DNA of 64,000 nt from Desulfobacter postgatei 2ac9 (GCF_000233695.2 NZ_CM001488.1:3521601-3585600); one strand, 5' to 3'. Shown: positions 1 through 9,577, counted from the stretch's first letter. Numbers and translations: made by a program. The notes: generated from the letters alone by a model not told the origin.

Positions 1-818
1 ACACTTTTGTGTCCACAGCGAATCAATCTAACGCTTTCAGTATTCTGGGCCAGGATAAGCCAACCATCCAAAGATTCTTTACGTAAATTGCGCTTAACCA
101 AGACATCAACACCTTCGCTATGTTTTTATTACTTCAAAATTATCCTGACTGTCATTTCCTGAATCAAGACGGATAAGAAGAGGTTCCTGGGTAATCTGCC
201 TGGTTAATTTTAATATTCTTGAATGAATTCCGGGGTGTTTTTTGACAATGCTGGCTGCCTTCTCTAAGCTCTACATTGATTAAGTATCCTTCAGTTCCTA
301 AATATCCGAACATTGGTGCATAGCCATCACAGCCTTTGTATGTCCTGGAAACTCCCTCTTTTCGTTTTTGAATTGTCAAAAGGGCTAACGTCCAGATCTA
401 AGGGAATATAATTGCCGACACTCGTCTGAACCGGTGAAATGGCGGGTGCTTTGCCTCGAATCATTTCAACTGAAGCCTCCTTGATAAGTTCATTGGCAGA
501 TTCCCCGATCAGGTCAATGCGTTCACGCAATGTTGATTGAGAAGGACAATTGCTGATTCCCAGAGATTGTGTAAAGAAAAATGGATCCTGCCTGAAAATT
601 TCAATAGCGATATAGTCTGGCTTACCAACACAAATAAGTCCCAACATGGACGAAAGGATCTCTCCATGAGAAATATTAGGATCAACACAATGTACATCCG
701 GTAAATTTTTGAACCGCTGGGCAAAATTAATCGACTTAAGCAATGCACCTACAGGGAGCAATCCGCTTTGACTGACAAGGTTTTCATTTCCATGTTTTAC
801 ATTGATAGTGGTCGGCAT
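1..818 (-). pseudogene. Degenerate IS1380-like DDE transposase, runs off left edge
   Basis: The N-terminal part (818 down to about 380) reads as one frame of about 150 residues with the start of an IS1380-like transposase, ending near PLDLDVSPFDNSKT. The protein then continues in another frame (about 379-164, RTYKGCDGYAPMFGYLGTEG, typical of the DDE core) and in a third one near 190-1 (LLIRLDSGNDSQDNFEVI). Several frameshifts and a stop near 145 mean it cannot make a full transposase. A ribosome-binding AGGTGAAGACC precedes the ATG at 818. The family assignment rests on recognised motifs; the terminal inverted repeats were not located. Confidence 0.75.
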
Positions 819-911
819 CGGTCTTCACCTCCGAAGTGAATGTTTTTTTAATGCCATTGTATTAATTTTATATTAAAATTTCAATATGTTATAATTAAAA
901 AAGCAATCTTT

Positions 912-1064
912 ATGCCGCTAACTCAGGTCAAACAATACGTTGGTCGATTAAAGACAAATAATATTCCGGTTGAAAAGGTGCTGTTATTCGGCTCATATAT
1001 CAAAGGAACACCAGGGGAGGATATTTTGCCTATATTTAAGGCGGCTAAAAGGAACAATACATGA
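912..1064 (+). pseudogene. Remnant of a minimal nucleotidyltransferase (MNT-type) gene
   Basis: A 50-residue reading frame contains VEKVLLFGSYIKGTPGED, the LFGSY-x-(R/K)G signature of Pol-beta-type minimal nucleotidyltransferases such as MntA antitoxins. The expected D-x-D metal-binding pair and the rest of the domain are missing because the frame runs into unrelated codons and a stop after about 20 more residues. Its TGA overlaps the ATG of the next gene (ATGA at 1061-1064), so it may act only as a translated leader for the glycosyltransferase. Too short to be active. Confidence 0.5.
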
Positions 1065-2212
1065 AAAAAAAAATAGCTTATATGAATTCTGGTTTTTTTG
1101 ATACAGATATTACAGTTATAAAAGAGCTTCAAAAATATTATCAGGTAGATTGGTTTGTGGTGAATAATGAATTGCGGTATTCAAATGAATTTTTTAGAAA
1201 TTATGTATGTGGTACAGATATTAAATTACACTTATATAAATATAAAAGGCTAAGGGATTTTAAGCTTATTTATATTTATTTAAAAATTGCTTTATTAATT
1301 CTTAAGAACAATATGGAGATTATTTTTACGGCTACATATGAACCATACTGGTGCTTCTGGGCTACTTTGTTAGTTAAGAGGAATCGTTTAGTTATGGGCG
1401 TTCATGATGTTTTGTTACATTCAGATTGGAAGATGCCAAGATTACTAAAATGGGGACGAGGATATTTGTTTTTTTGGCTTAAACACTTTGTTTTATATTC
1501 TCAAAGCCAAAAAAAAGAATTTGAAAATAAATATAAGAAAGATTGCCATTTAGTTTATATGAGTTCGAAAAATTTTGGTGTTCCAACTGTAGAAAGGCCA
1601 CCAATTGAAAATAAAGTAAGACTTTTGTTTTGGGGGAATATTCAGCGATATAAGGGCGTCGATTTATTGATAGATTCAGTTGAAGAGTTGTATCATCAAG
1701 GTTATAAGAATTTTGAAGTTTCCATATATGGAAATTTTAGAACTAACCTATCTATAGATGAACATTATCCAGAACTATGTAAAGAAAAAATTAAAACAAT
1801 ATCACTGTATAATCTACAATTTAGGTATCTCTTAAATGAAGAGATACCTGATTTGTTGATGAGTCATCACTTTTTTATATTACCTTATAGAGATGCAACG
1901 CAATCTGGCCCTATGATGGCAGCAATTAATTACTCACTGCCTATTATAGCTCCGGATTTTGGTTGTTTCTCTGAAATACTTGAGCATGGAACAAATAGCA
2001 TTTTGTACAATAGTAAAAAGGAAGATGGATTAACAAATAGTATTTTAAGAGCATTAGAGATGAATAGCAAAGAATATGGCCAGTTACTTAAAAAGTGCGA
2101 TGAGCTTAAAACTATATTTTCCGAAGAAAATATAGGTATGAATTATAAAAAATGCTTTGATAAAATAATTTACGCAAATTCCGTGCATGAAGGTGATGTT
2201 AAAATGGATTGA
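1061..2212 (+). CDS. Glycosyltransferase, GT-B fold (GT1/GT4-like)
   Basis: The 383-residue protein has the two-domain layout of GT-B glycosyltransferases, which transfer a sugar from a nucleotide donor to a growing lipid-linked glycan at the inner membrane. The C-terminal donor domain shows LLFWGNIQRYKGVDLLID near residue 190 and a QSGPMMAAINYSLPIIAPDFG stretch near residues 284-303, the usual nucleotide-sugar region. The classical E-x7-E is not clear, so the family is approximate. It is very AT-rich compared with genes after 8 kb, which suggests recent transfer. AAAGGA lies just upstream of the ATG. Sugar and linkage cannot be read from sequence. Confidence 0.75.
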   Translation: MKKKIAYMNSGFFDTDITVIKELQKYYQVDWFVVNNELRYSNEFFRNYVCGTDIKLHLYKYKRLRDFKLIYIYLKIALLILKNNMEIIFTATYEPYWCFWATLLVKRNRLVMGVHDVLLHSDWKMPRLLKWGRGYLFFWLKHFVLYSQSQKKEFENKYKKDCHLVYMSSKNFGVPTVERPPIENKVRLLFWGNIQRYKGVDLLIDSVEELYHQGYKNFEVSIYGNFRTNLSIDEHYPELCKEKIKTISLYNLQFRYLLNEEIPDLLMSHHFFILPYRDATQSGPMMAAINYSLPIIAPDFGCFSEILEHGTNSILYNSKKEDGLTNSILRALEMNSKEYGQLLKKCDELKTIFSEENIGMNYKKCFDKIIYANSVHEGDVKMD

Positions 2213-2281
2213 GCTATGCTCACACAATTTGGTTGGATTCTACTCCTGTTTGTGTTGTCAGACTGCCAGTTCTGGAAAAGC

Positions 2282-2380
2282 CTATGTCGCGATAAAACCA
2301 CAACCTTCCTTGAAATACAGTTCCATGCCCTCTTTCCAGGGGCTGTCGTACTCGTCTTGATTGTTGGCTGTCGTATTCAT
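2282..2380 (-). pseudogene. Remnant of an Rpn/PD-(D/E)XK nuclease-family gene (N-terminus only)
   Basis: Thirty-two codons from ATG at 2380 read as a peptide containing NNQDEYDSPWKEGMELYFKE, the usual N-terminus of the Rpn-like 'recombination-promoting nuclease/putative transposase' proteins common in Desulfobacterota. A TAG stops it just where the family's FMAFFFP segment should begin, and no continuation was recognised. It is a scrap beside the Y1-transposase relic that follows. Confidence 0.45.
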
Positions 2381-2399
2381 ATGGCTATTTTAATCATAA

Positions 2400-2682
2400 C
2401 CATAAAACAAGATTCAAAAATGATTGTGAAAGGCAGAGGGGCAAATCTTTTTTCTTGACAAAAAACTCCGATCCATGCAATAGGATCGCGAGAAAGAGGA
2501 TTACGAACTGTTTCTTGAACAGTTGTCGGAATCGTTGGAGGTACACAATGAATCTCTCTTTGGGAATGTGTGCGCGATAAATCATTTCCATCTGTTACTG
2601 ACAACCCCGGTGGAACGTGGAAAACTATATGCGTCATTTCAATAGTGGGTATCCCGGTGTTTTTAATCGTAAATTTATATGA
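2400..2682 (+). pseudogene. Relic of a REP-associated Y1 (HUH) transposase
   Basis: From 2483 a frame reads DREKEDYELFLEQLSESLEV and then INHFHLLLTTPVERGKLYAS, matching the centre of Y1_Tnp/RAYT transposases including the HxH metal site (HFH). A stop follows and the family's next segment continues in another frame as MRHFNSGYPGVFNRKF (to 2682). Upstream, VKGRG and QIFFLDKK in two frames resemble the RGN-R-xIF start. No intact frame remains. The catalytic tyrosine region was not found. Confidence 0.6.
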
Positions 2683-2761
2683 CATCAAACAAACCGCATC
2701 TAATTATCTTAAACAATATAAGACCGCATAATAACACTCAAAAAACAGCAATCCATAGACA

Positions 2762-4093
2762 ATGAATAAACAAATTTTAAAGAATATTCGTGATAATCTT
2801 CCAGAGCCATTAAAATTAATTTCAGCGCCACTTTTCCGAAACAAGCTACTAAAAAATATTCAATATCTCAGATATGAAGAAATGTTGGAAGAGCGGGAGA
2901 ATTTAAGCTTGGATGAAATTCAGGCCCATCAATTTAAAGAATTAAAAGCTATTCTAGTACACGCTTGCCAGAACGTCCCATTTTATAAAAAACTTTTCAA
3001 TGATTCGAATTTCAACCCTTATGAAATTAAATATTGCGATGATATTGATGTGCTTCCTTTTCTTACAAAAAATATTATACGGCAAAATTTTGACAAACTG
3101 ATTTCTGAAATAAAAATCCCTGGGGGATATTATATCGCCACTACGGGCGGATCAACAGGGGAACCCTTGAAGGTACTATTGGATTATGATTGTGTTTTTA
3201 CGGAAAATGCCTTTGTTAATTATTTCAGGAAAAAACTCGGGTACCAGAAGAGAAACCGTCTGGTCACTTTTCGAGGTGTCGAATTTGGTGAAAGATTATG
3301 GAAATTTAACCCGATGCAGAACGAATACATTTTCTCACCATTCAAAATCTCGAAAAAGACTCTTCAAATATACCTGTCCAAAATCGAAAGGATAAAACCC
3401 GATTTCTTAAATGGTTATTTGTCTGCGTTGCATTACTTTGCAAAGCTTTTATCAAATAATAATCTCAAGATTATGAATCCAATTAAAGGCATTTTTCTTA
3501 TCTCTGAAAATATTAATAAAACCCAGCGAGCTTTTTTAGAGGATTTTTTTCAGATAAAAACAAGTACATTCTATGGCCATAGTGAGCGGTGTATCATCGC
3601 AGAAGAAATACAACCCAATGAGTACAAGTTTGATCCCTATTACGGCTATACCGAACTTATTCAGAATAAAGACAGTTCTCTGGCTATTGTTGGCACAGGA
3701 TTTCTGAACAAAACAATGCCATTGATACGTTACAAAACTGATGACATCTGCCGCAGGGTTGGCGACTTATTTACTATAGATGGTAGACGGAAATCTACAG
3801 AGGGGCTATACGGCGTTAATGGAGAATTTTTCAGCCATGCTGCCTTTAATTTTCACAGCGAAATTTTTAAGAATGTGACCAGCTACCAATTTGTACAACG
3901 ACAAAAAGGAAAGGCTGATCTGCTGATAATAGTAAATAATGATTTTAAAACCCACGAGATTGATCTAATGAAAAAAGAGATCGACAAAAAAACCAAGGGG
4001 GTTATGGAATTCGATATTCGAATTGTTGAGAATTTAATTTTATCTCAAAGAGGAAAATTTAAAATGTTTGTCTCAAATCACATCGATAAATAA
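2762..4093 (+). CDS. CapK/PaaK-like adenylate-forming enzyme
   Basis: This 443-residue protein belongs to the phenylacetate-CoA ligase/CapK family, ANL-type enzymes that activate a carboxylate with ATP. The phosphate-binding TTGGSTGEP is at residues 127-135, and a YGHSE motif followed by a conserved RYKTDD segment marks the rest of the adenylation site. Members in capsule and exopolysaccharide loci probably activate an acyl or amino-acid decoration, but the substrate is unknown. Here it sits between glycosyltransferases and a methyltransferase, all AT-rich. The ATG follows 80 bp after the transposase relic. Length is normal for the family. Confidence 0.8.
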   Translation: MNKQILKNIRDNLPEPLKLISAPLFRNKLLKNIQYLRYEEMLEERENLSLDEIQAHQFKELKAILVHACQNVPFYKKLFNDSNFNPYEIKYCDDIDVLPFLTKNIIRQNFDKLISEIKIPGGYYIATTGGSTGEPLKVLLDYDCVFTENAFVNYFRKKLGYQKRNRLVTFRGVEFGERLWKFNPMQNEYIFSPFKISKKTLQIYLSKIERIKPDFLNGYLSALHYFAKLLSNNNLKIMNPIKGIFLISENINKTQRAFLEDFFQIKTSTFYGHSERCIIAEEIQPNEYKFDPYYGYTELIQNKDSSLAIVGTGFLNKTMPLIRYKTDDICRRVGDLFTIDGRRKSTEGLYGVNGEFFSHAAFNFHSEIFKNVTSYQFVQRQKGKADLLIIVNNDFKTHEIDLMKKEIDKKTKGVMEFDIRIVENLILSQRGKFKMFVSNHIDK

Positions 4094-4239
4094 TTATGAA
4101 ACACCATATTTGTATTATCGACTGTATATCATCATCAGTTTCATATGACTGTCTGGATATTGAAAGCTACAGTGTTATCAGATTTACTCTTTCCTTTGGT
4201 AGAGTAACTATCTAATATCATAGATAATGGAGAATAAGA

Positions 4240-4938
4240 ATGATCAGTTTGACAAAAACACTAAGAAAATATACACAAAAAAATAGAGCACATTTTTTCT
4301 TTTCATTAATAGAAAAAATGAACCGCCCTATAAATATAATAGATTTAGGTGGAACTGCAACCTTTTGGGCTAGTTGGGGCTTGTCAGAAACAGATCATAT
4401 TCATGTCACTTTGATTAATAACCACCATGTGGATAAGACAAATATTGGCTATGATAATTCAATCCCTTATATTACTGAGATTATCAAGGATGTTAACGAA
4501 TTAGCTGTTGAAGACTTTCAGGGATACGATCTGATTTTTTCCAATTCAATGATCGAACACTTGGATAGCAGGCAGAAACAAAGCAATCTCGCCCAGACAA
4601 TTGAAAAATCTAAACGTCCATATTTCATACAAGTGCCAAATAAATATTTTATAATTGATCCGCATTTCCCTCACCCTTGTGTACCATTTTTTGCCTTATA
4701 TCCAAAAAACCTGCAAGCAAGACTGCTAACTGTTTATCGATTTGGGAGTGGTTCAAAAAGTAACTCATTTGAAGAGGCTCAAAGAAGGTTGAAATTTTAT
4801 AACCCTCTATCTTTGAAAGAGCTTAAAAAACTTTTCCCTTCTTCGGAAATAATAAAAAAAGAATCTCATTTGTTTTCCATCTCGCTGATTGCAATAAAAG
4901 GGGGTGTGTACCACCTTTTACATGGCAATAATCATTAA
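4240..4938 (+). CDS. Class I SAM-dependent methyltransferase
   Basis: A 232-residue protein. NIIDLGGTATFWASWG (from residue 32) is a motif-I-like SAM-binding loop, and DLIFSNSMIEHL (97-108) is the post-II/III segment typical of Methyltransf_11/23 enzymes. The C-terminal half (IQVPNKYFIIDPHFPHPCVPFF) resembles methyltransferases of polysaccharide clusters that act on sugars. GGAG (4229) precedes the ATG. It probably methylates a sugar of the polymer; the target is not known. Confidence 0.7.
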   Translation: MISLTKTLRKYTQKNRAHFFFSLIEKMNRPINIIDLGGTATFWASWGLSETDHIHVTLINNHHVDKTNIGYDNSIPYITEIIKDVNELAVEDFQGYDLIFSNSMIEHLDSRQKQSNLAQTIEKSKRPYFIQVPNKYFIIDPHFPHPCVPFFALYPKNLQARLLTVYRFGSGSKSNSFEEAQRRLKFYNPLSLKELKKLFPSSEIIKKESHLFSISLIAIKGGVYHLLHGNNH

Positions 4939-4941
4939 ATA

Positions 4942-5141
4942 CTCGACTATCAAGTTTTTTTTAATTCACTGAAATTATTAAAGATTCATGGTGGTTGGTG
5001 GCGAAATAAAAAGCAATGGCATGAATTTTAAAATTGAATAATATCAATTACTTGTGGTTTTCTAACTGGTTTTAGACTGCAAAAACAGTCATTTTTAAGT
5101 CCAGTGTTTACAAGGGTTGTGGAAAAAACTTGATAGTCGAG
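4942..5141. mobile_element. 200-bp MITE-like element with perfect 19-bp inverted repeats
   Basis: The ends CTCGACTATCAAGTTTTTT (4942-4960) and its exact reverse complement (5123-5141) bracket 162 bp with no coding capacity. The termini resemble those of the 157-bp elements at 15797 and 20233 (CTCGATGATCCAGTTTTT), so all are probably non-autonomous elements moved by related transposases. No convincing target duplication is visible. It lies between the methyltransferase and the next glycosyltransferase and does not break a gene. Confidence 0.7.
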
Positions 5142-5180
5142 GATTAAAAAACAAAATTTGAAAAACCTTAAGATCCGGTA

Positions 5181-6260
5181 TTGAAAAGAATAAAAAATAA
5201 AAAAACAGTATTAATGATAGGCACCCATCTTGAAACAAAAGGCGGTATATCATCCGTTGTTAATGTTTACAGAGCCACGACGCTTTTTGAAAAATGGAAT
5301 GTCAAATATATTCCAACCAGTTGTGATGGATCTTTCCTTAAAAAATTTGGCACTGCTTTTCGCTCTTTTTTACTTTACACTACAGGCGGTCTGATTACCC
5401 GTGCAGATTTAGTCCATATACATATGGCTTCACGTTTTAGTTTTTGGCGCAAACTTTTTTTCATCCTGGTCGCATTTTCGATGAAAGTGCCCGTCATAAT
5501 TCACCTGCATGGGGGTGAGTTCAATATTTTTTACGATCAAGAGTGTTCAGAATGGAAAAGAAGAATTATTCGTTACACATTTGAGCGGTCAAAAAATGTT
5601 ATAACGCTTTCGACTTTTTGGTCTAATTGGGTGAGACTCCGGTTTCCAGCCGCGGATGTAAGAGTCGTTTTCAATCCGGTTCTATATGCCAAAAAATATA
5701 TTGTTGATATTCGTCGCGTGGACACTATACTTTTCCTTGGCCGTATTGGACAAAAAAAAGGAGTTTTTGACTTAATTGATGCTATTTTACGTCTTGTGCC
5801 CCTCCACCCAAACCTTAAGCTGCTGCTGGGTGGGGATGGAGCGATAGAGGAGACAAAATCACGGGCACATAAAATTGAAGTTGGTCTTCATGTTGAAACG
5901 TTGGGCTGGATAGCTGGCGATATGAAAAACAAATTGCTCTCTCAATCAACTCTTTACGTACTCCCGTCTTATAATGAAGGCCTTCCCATGAGTATCCTGG
6001 AGGCAATGGCAGCAGGATTGCCAATTGTAAGCACAAAAGTTGGTGGGATACCGGAAGCAGTCACCGATGGAGTTGAAGGTTTTTTAATCGAGCCTGGAGA
6101 TGTAGAAGCACTTGCAAAATGTATTGATGTATTATTATCAGACTTGGATTTACGACATCGAATGGGAGCAGCGGGTAGGAAAAAAATCCAAACCGTTTTT
6201 TCTGCTGATATTATCGTGCCGAAAATAGAAGCATTATATTCAGAGATTACTGGAAGATAA
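5181..6260 (+). CDS. Glycosyltransferase family 4
   Basis: A 359-residue GT-B enzyme of family GT4. Seen: a KGGISSVV acceptor-side loop near residue 20, HLHGGEF near 108, FLGRIGQKKGVFDLIDAI near 184-201, and EGLPMSILEAMAAGLPIV (the E-x7-E donor-phosphate motif) near 265-282. It should transfer a sugar to the lipid-linked repeat unit on the cytoplasmic face. The frame opens with TTG at 5181; the first ATG in frame is 12 codons later but would cut into the first beta-strand, so TTG was chosen. Heparinase and algD follow in the same direction. Confidence 0.85.
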   Translation: MKRIKNKKTVLMIGTHLETKGGISSVVNVYRATTLFEKWNVKYIPTSCDGSFLKKFGTAFRSFLLYTTGGLITRADLVHIHMASRFSFWRKLFFILVAFSMKVPVIIHLHGGEFNIFYDQECSEWKRRIIRYTFERSKNVITLSTFWSNWVRLRFPAADVRVVFNPVLYAKKYIVDIRRVDTILFLGRIGQKKGVFDLIDAILRLVPLHPNLKLLLGGDGAIEETKSRAHKIEVGLHVETLGWIAGDMKNKLLSQSTLYVLPSYNEGLPMSILEAMAAGLPIVSTKVGGIPEAVTDGVEGFLIEPGDVEALAKCIDVLLSDLDLRHRMGAAGRKKIQTVFSADIIVPKIEALYSEITGR

Positions 6261-6280
6261 CAAATCTGAAAATCTTTGGC

Positions 6281-8245
6281 ATGATAAAAAATCCTTCCTG
6301 GTTTATAAATCGCCTTTCGAAAATGCTCTTACCGGAAATCCCCTGGCGAATCTTGGAAAAAGCAAAAAAAATTACAGACAAACGCAAGTCTTTCAAGTAT
6401 CCTGAAAGGTCTACTTTGTTTGCAAAAACCATATATCTACTTTCAAAATATGCAGACGCAGAACAACTAAAAGAACAATTCCCTGATACGTTAGAAAAGC
6501 ATTTTGCCTGGGCTAATGCAGCCCTTACGAATCGATTTGTTACCTTTGGTTTGGATGTGATCTTTGGAAAAAAGGTTGACTGGCATTTTGACCTGGCATC
6601 CCAGAAGAGTTGGCCCAGCAAATTCTGGGGAGATATAAATATCAGGGATAAGTCCAAGGGAGGGGTCAAGTTCGTATGGGAATTTAACCGGTTGTATTTT
6701 CTATTTTCCATGGGACTCTGTTATAAACTGACCCAGGAAAAAAAATACGCCAATCATATCGGTAAAACAATACGATCCTGGAATAAAGATAACCCCTACC
6801 CGATTGGTGTGAATTGGACTAGCGGGATTGAAGCGGGTGTGAGGCTGGCAAATCTGGTATGGTCATTGTCTTTTCTAGAAAATTACGATCTCCCAGAAAA
6901 TGACCTCAAAGCGGTTAACATATTTGTCTGGTTTCATGCCAGTCATCTGCACAGATACCCATCAAAATATTCCTCGGCTAACAATCATCTCTTGGCTGAG
7001 GCTTTCGGCTTGTTTTTGGCCGGAGTTTATTTTCCTCACCTGCCCGGGGCAGCCAAATGGCTTGAGCATGGCAAAAGAATACTGGATGCAGAAGTGGGCC
7101 GTCAAATTCTTCCGGATGGTGGCAGTTTTGAATATTCCACCACCTATCTTTCATTTGTTTTTGATTTTTTTCTGCTCTACCGGCAGATGTGTATTTGCTG
7201 TGGTCTAAAATACGAGGCCTTGATTGATGAACGTCTTAAAAAATCTTGCGATTTTATAAATTCCATCATGGATGAAAAATATAACATACCCAACATCGGG
7301 GATCAGGATAGTGCAGTATTGGTTCATTTCGGCCTTTCAAACCTTGAAAATTTTATTTCAATATTAAACACGGGTTCTGTTCTATTTAACGAACCAGGGA
7401 TGGCAAGGTCATCTACAGATCTAAAGACATGGCTTTTGACCGGTAAGGATAGTTCTTTTTCCAGAGATACCTCCCCAAAAAACGAACAGATAGCCCTGCA
7501 CAAGCCCAGCGGTCTCTCTGTCATCCGCGACCATATTAATAGCAAAGAAGTTCTATTCATAGGGAATGGAACAAAAATGGGGATGGCCCCACTCTATGCC
7601 CACGGCCATCTGGATGCTTTATCTTTTACCCTGTCCGTGGCAGGGAAATCGATATTTATGGATACAGGGACTTATCTCTACCATAATAGTGGCAAATGGA
7701 GGGAATATTTCCGGTCCACAGCAGCGCACAACACCATCCGGCTCAATAAGACCGACTTATCAAAGCAAATCGGAGATTTCATGTTCGGCAAACCCTATGA
7801 AATTACGAAAAACACCCTCAAAAAAACAGACAGTCACATAACCTGGAATGCAAGCCACGACGCATATTTAAGAAAATCGCCCTTTACAGAAATTGGGCGT
7901 GAAGTTGTATGGCGTAAACAAGATCAAAAATTTACAATTACGGATAATGTTAATGCTAAAAGCCTGTCTCCCATTGAACTTTTTTTCCACTTTCATCCGG
8001 ATTGCCTTGTTGAAAAAGAGAATGGAAGTGTCTTTATCACAAGGGGCAATATAAAAATCAGTCTTGAGCATGATCCACTGTTCAACGCTGATCTGTTTTT
8101 CGGGTCTGATGATCCCCTTTTTGGCTGGTATTCCCCTGAATTTAATAAAATCTCCCCTTGTTTCACCATTCGGCTTCAGGGTATATGTTCCAAAAATTTT
8201 AAATGCACGACCACTATTCATATTCATTCTTCAGAAGAACAATAA
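6281..8245 (+). CDS. Heparinase II/III-family (alginate lyase-like) protein
   Basis: The 654-residue protein has an N-terminal helical toroid (roughly residues 50-380, with SANNHLLAEAFGLFLAGVY) followed by a heparinase II/III-like beta-sandwich (about 395-640). Conserved catalytic-region residues are seen in YAHGHLDALSF near 434-446 and in TAAHNTIRLN near 480. The family cleaves or edits uronic-acid polymers. No signal peptide is obvious, so the site of action is uncertain. Directly followed by algD after 18 bp, it supports the idea that the polymer contains uronate and needs trimming, editing or release. Length is typical. Confidence 0.85.
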   Translation: MIKNPSWFINRLSKMLLPEIPWRILEKAKKITDKRKSFKYPERSTLFAKTIYLLSKYADAEQLKEQFPDTLEKHFAWANAALTNRFVTFGLDVIFGKKVDWHFDLASQKSWPSKFWGDINIRDKSKGGVKFVWEFNRLYFLFSMGLCYKLTQEKKYANHIGKTIRSWNKDNPYPIGVNWTSGIEAGVRLANLVWSLSFLENYDLPENDLKAVNIFVWFHASHLHRYPSKYSSANNHLLAEAFGLFLAGVYFPHLPGAAKWLEHGKRILDAEVGRQILPDGGSFEYSTTYLSFVFDFFLLYRQMCICCGLKYEALIDERLKKSCDFINSIMDEKYNIPNIGDQDSAVLVHFGLSNLENFISILNTGSVLFNEPGMARSSTDLKTWLLTGKDSSFSRDTSPKNEQIALHKPSGLSVIRDHINSKEVLFIGNGTKMGMAPLYAHGHLDALSFTLSVAGKSIFMDTGTYLYHNSGKWREYFRSTAAHNTIRLNKTDLSKQIGDFMFGKPYEITKNTLKKTDSHITWNASHDAYLRKSPFTEIGREVVWRKQDQKFTITDNVNAKSLSPIELFFHFHPDCLVEKENGSVFITRGNIKISLEHDPLFNADLFFGSDDPLFGWYSPEFNKISPCFTIRLQGICSKNFKCTTTIHIHSSEEQ

Positions 8246-8263
8246 TGTATTAAAGGATTTCAA

Positions 8264-9577
8264 ATGAAAATCAGCATATTCGGGATGGGCTATGTCGGTG
8301 CGGTGTCCGCTGGTTGCCTAGCTGGCGAGGGGCATGAGATTATTGGCGTTGATTCGGTGCAGGCCAAGGTGGACCTGATCAATAAGGGGCTTACACCCAT
8401 TATTGAAAAAGATATTGGAGAGCTGATTCAGGCCGCGGTAAAAGAAGGAAGGCTCCAGGCCACTACAGATGCGGCTGAAGCTGTTGCTGCAACTGATATT
8501 TCCTTTGTGTGTGTGGGTACACCTAGCCAGTTAAACGGCAATCTGGATCTTAAATATATTCGCCGGGTTTGTGAAAAAATAGGCTCTGCCTTGCAGGAGA
8601 AGAACGGCCACCATGTGGTGGTGATTCGCAGCACAATTCTTCCCGGAACCATGCGTAGCGTGGTCATTCCCACTTTGGAAACAGCTTCCGGCAAAAAGGC
8701 TGGTAAAGGGTTTGGGGTTTGCAACAATCCTGAATTCCTTAGGGAAGGAACAGCAGTCTATGATTTTCATAACCCTCCCAAGACAGTGATCGGGGAGATT
8801 GATGCCGCAAGTGGTGATATATTGGCAGAACTTTACCAAAAGATGGATGCCCCCATAATCCGCACTGATCTGGAGACAGCGGAAATGGTGAAATATGTGG
8901 ACAATTGCTGGCATGCTTTAAAGGTTGGGTTTGCCAACGAGGTGGGCAACATCTGCAAGGCGGTCGGGACAGACGGCCACCGGGTCATGGACATTTTCTG
9001 TAAGGATACCAAACTCAATCTTTCACCCTATTATCTTAAACCGGGGTTTGCCTTTGGCGGCTCATGTCTGCCTAAAGATCTGAGAGCTTTGACATATAAG
9101 GGAAAAAGCCTTGATCTGGAGCTACCGATTTTGAACAGCATTATCCCCAGCAACCTGCTTCAGATCGAACGGGGCTTGAACATGATCCTGACGCGACCCG
9201 GCCGCAAAGTTGGTGTGCTGGGGTTCAGCTTTAAGGCTGGAACCGATGATCTTCGCGAAAGCCCCATGGTTGAAGTGATTGAGCGTTTGCTCGGCAAAGG
9301 CTATGACATCCGGATTTATGATAAAAATGTCAACCTGGCGCGCCTGGTGGGAGCCAACCGGGATTATATCCTTAACCTTATTCCCCACATTGCCAAAATG
9401 ATGGTTCAATCCGTGGATGATATTCTGGCCCATGCCGATACTATCGTGATCGGCAATAATGATCCTGAATTTGAGGCTGCCATGGAGCGAATTTCAGGCA
9501 ACCAGATCGTAATTGATTTAGTCAGGGTTGCTCAGAAACAAAGCCACGAAGGGGTCTATGATGGCATCTGTTGGTAA
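8264..9577 (+). CDS. algD: GDP-mannose 6-dehydrogenase
   Basis: The protein (437 residues) oxidises GDP-mannose twice with NAD to GDP-mannuronate, the committed precursor of alginate-type polymers. It matches Pseudomonas AlgD over its whole length: N-terminal GMGYVGAVSAGCLAGEGHE NAD loop, FVCVGTPSQLNG, NNPEFLREGTAVYDF, the catalytic Cys at about residue 268 in FGGSCLPKD, LGFSFKAGTDDLRESPMVE, and a terminal GICW as in AlgD. Length is also that of AlgD rather than the UDP-glucose dehydrogenases. RBS AAAGGA precedes the ATG. No other alginate polymerisation genes (alg8, alg44) are in the window, so the mannuronate probably enters a heteropolymer made by the Wzx/Wzy-like machinery. Confidence 0.9.
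   Translation: MKISIFGMGYVGAVSAGCLAGEGHEIIGVDSVQAKVDLINKGLTPIIEKDIGELIQAAVKEGRLQATTDAAEAVAATDISFVCVGTPSQLNGNLDLKYIRRVCEKIGSALQEKNGHHVVVIRSTILPGTMRSVVIPTLETASGKKAGKGFGVCNNPEFLREGTAVYDFHNPPKTVIGEIDAASGDILAELYQKMDAPIIRTDLETAEMVKYVDNCWHALKVGFANEVGNICKAVGTDGHRVMDIFCKDTKLNLSPYYLKPGFAFGGSCLPKDLRALTYKGKSLDLELPILNSIIPSNLLQIERGLNMILTRPGRKVGVLGFSFKAGTDDLRESPMVEVIERLLGKGYDIRIYDKNVNLARLVGANRDYILNLIPHIAKMMVQSVDDILAHADTIVIGNNDPEFEAAMERISGNQIVIDLVRVAQKQSHEGVYDGICW

Noticed and set aside
2216-2458. Open frame of 80 codons on the + strand
   Set aside because: It is antisense to the Rpn-nuclease remnant, hydrophobic by accident, has no RBS and no family features.
2377-2688. Minus-strand frames of 103 and 65 codons
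   Set aside because: The plus strand here reads as a Y1 transposase relic; the minus frames are its shadow.
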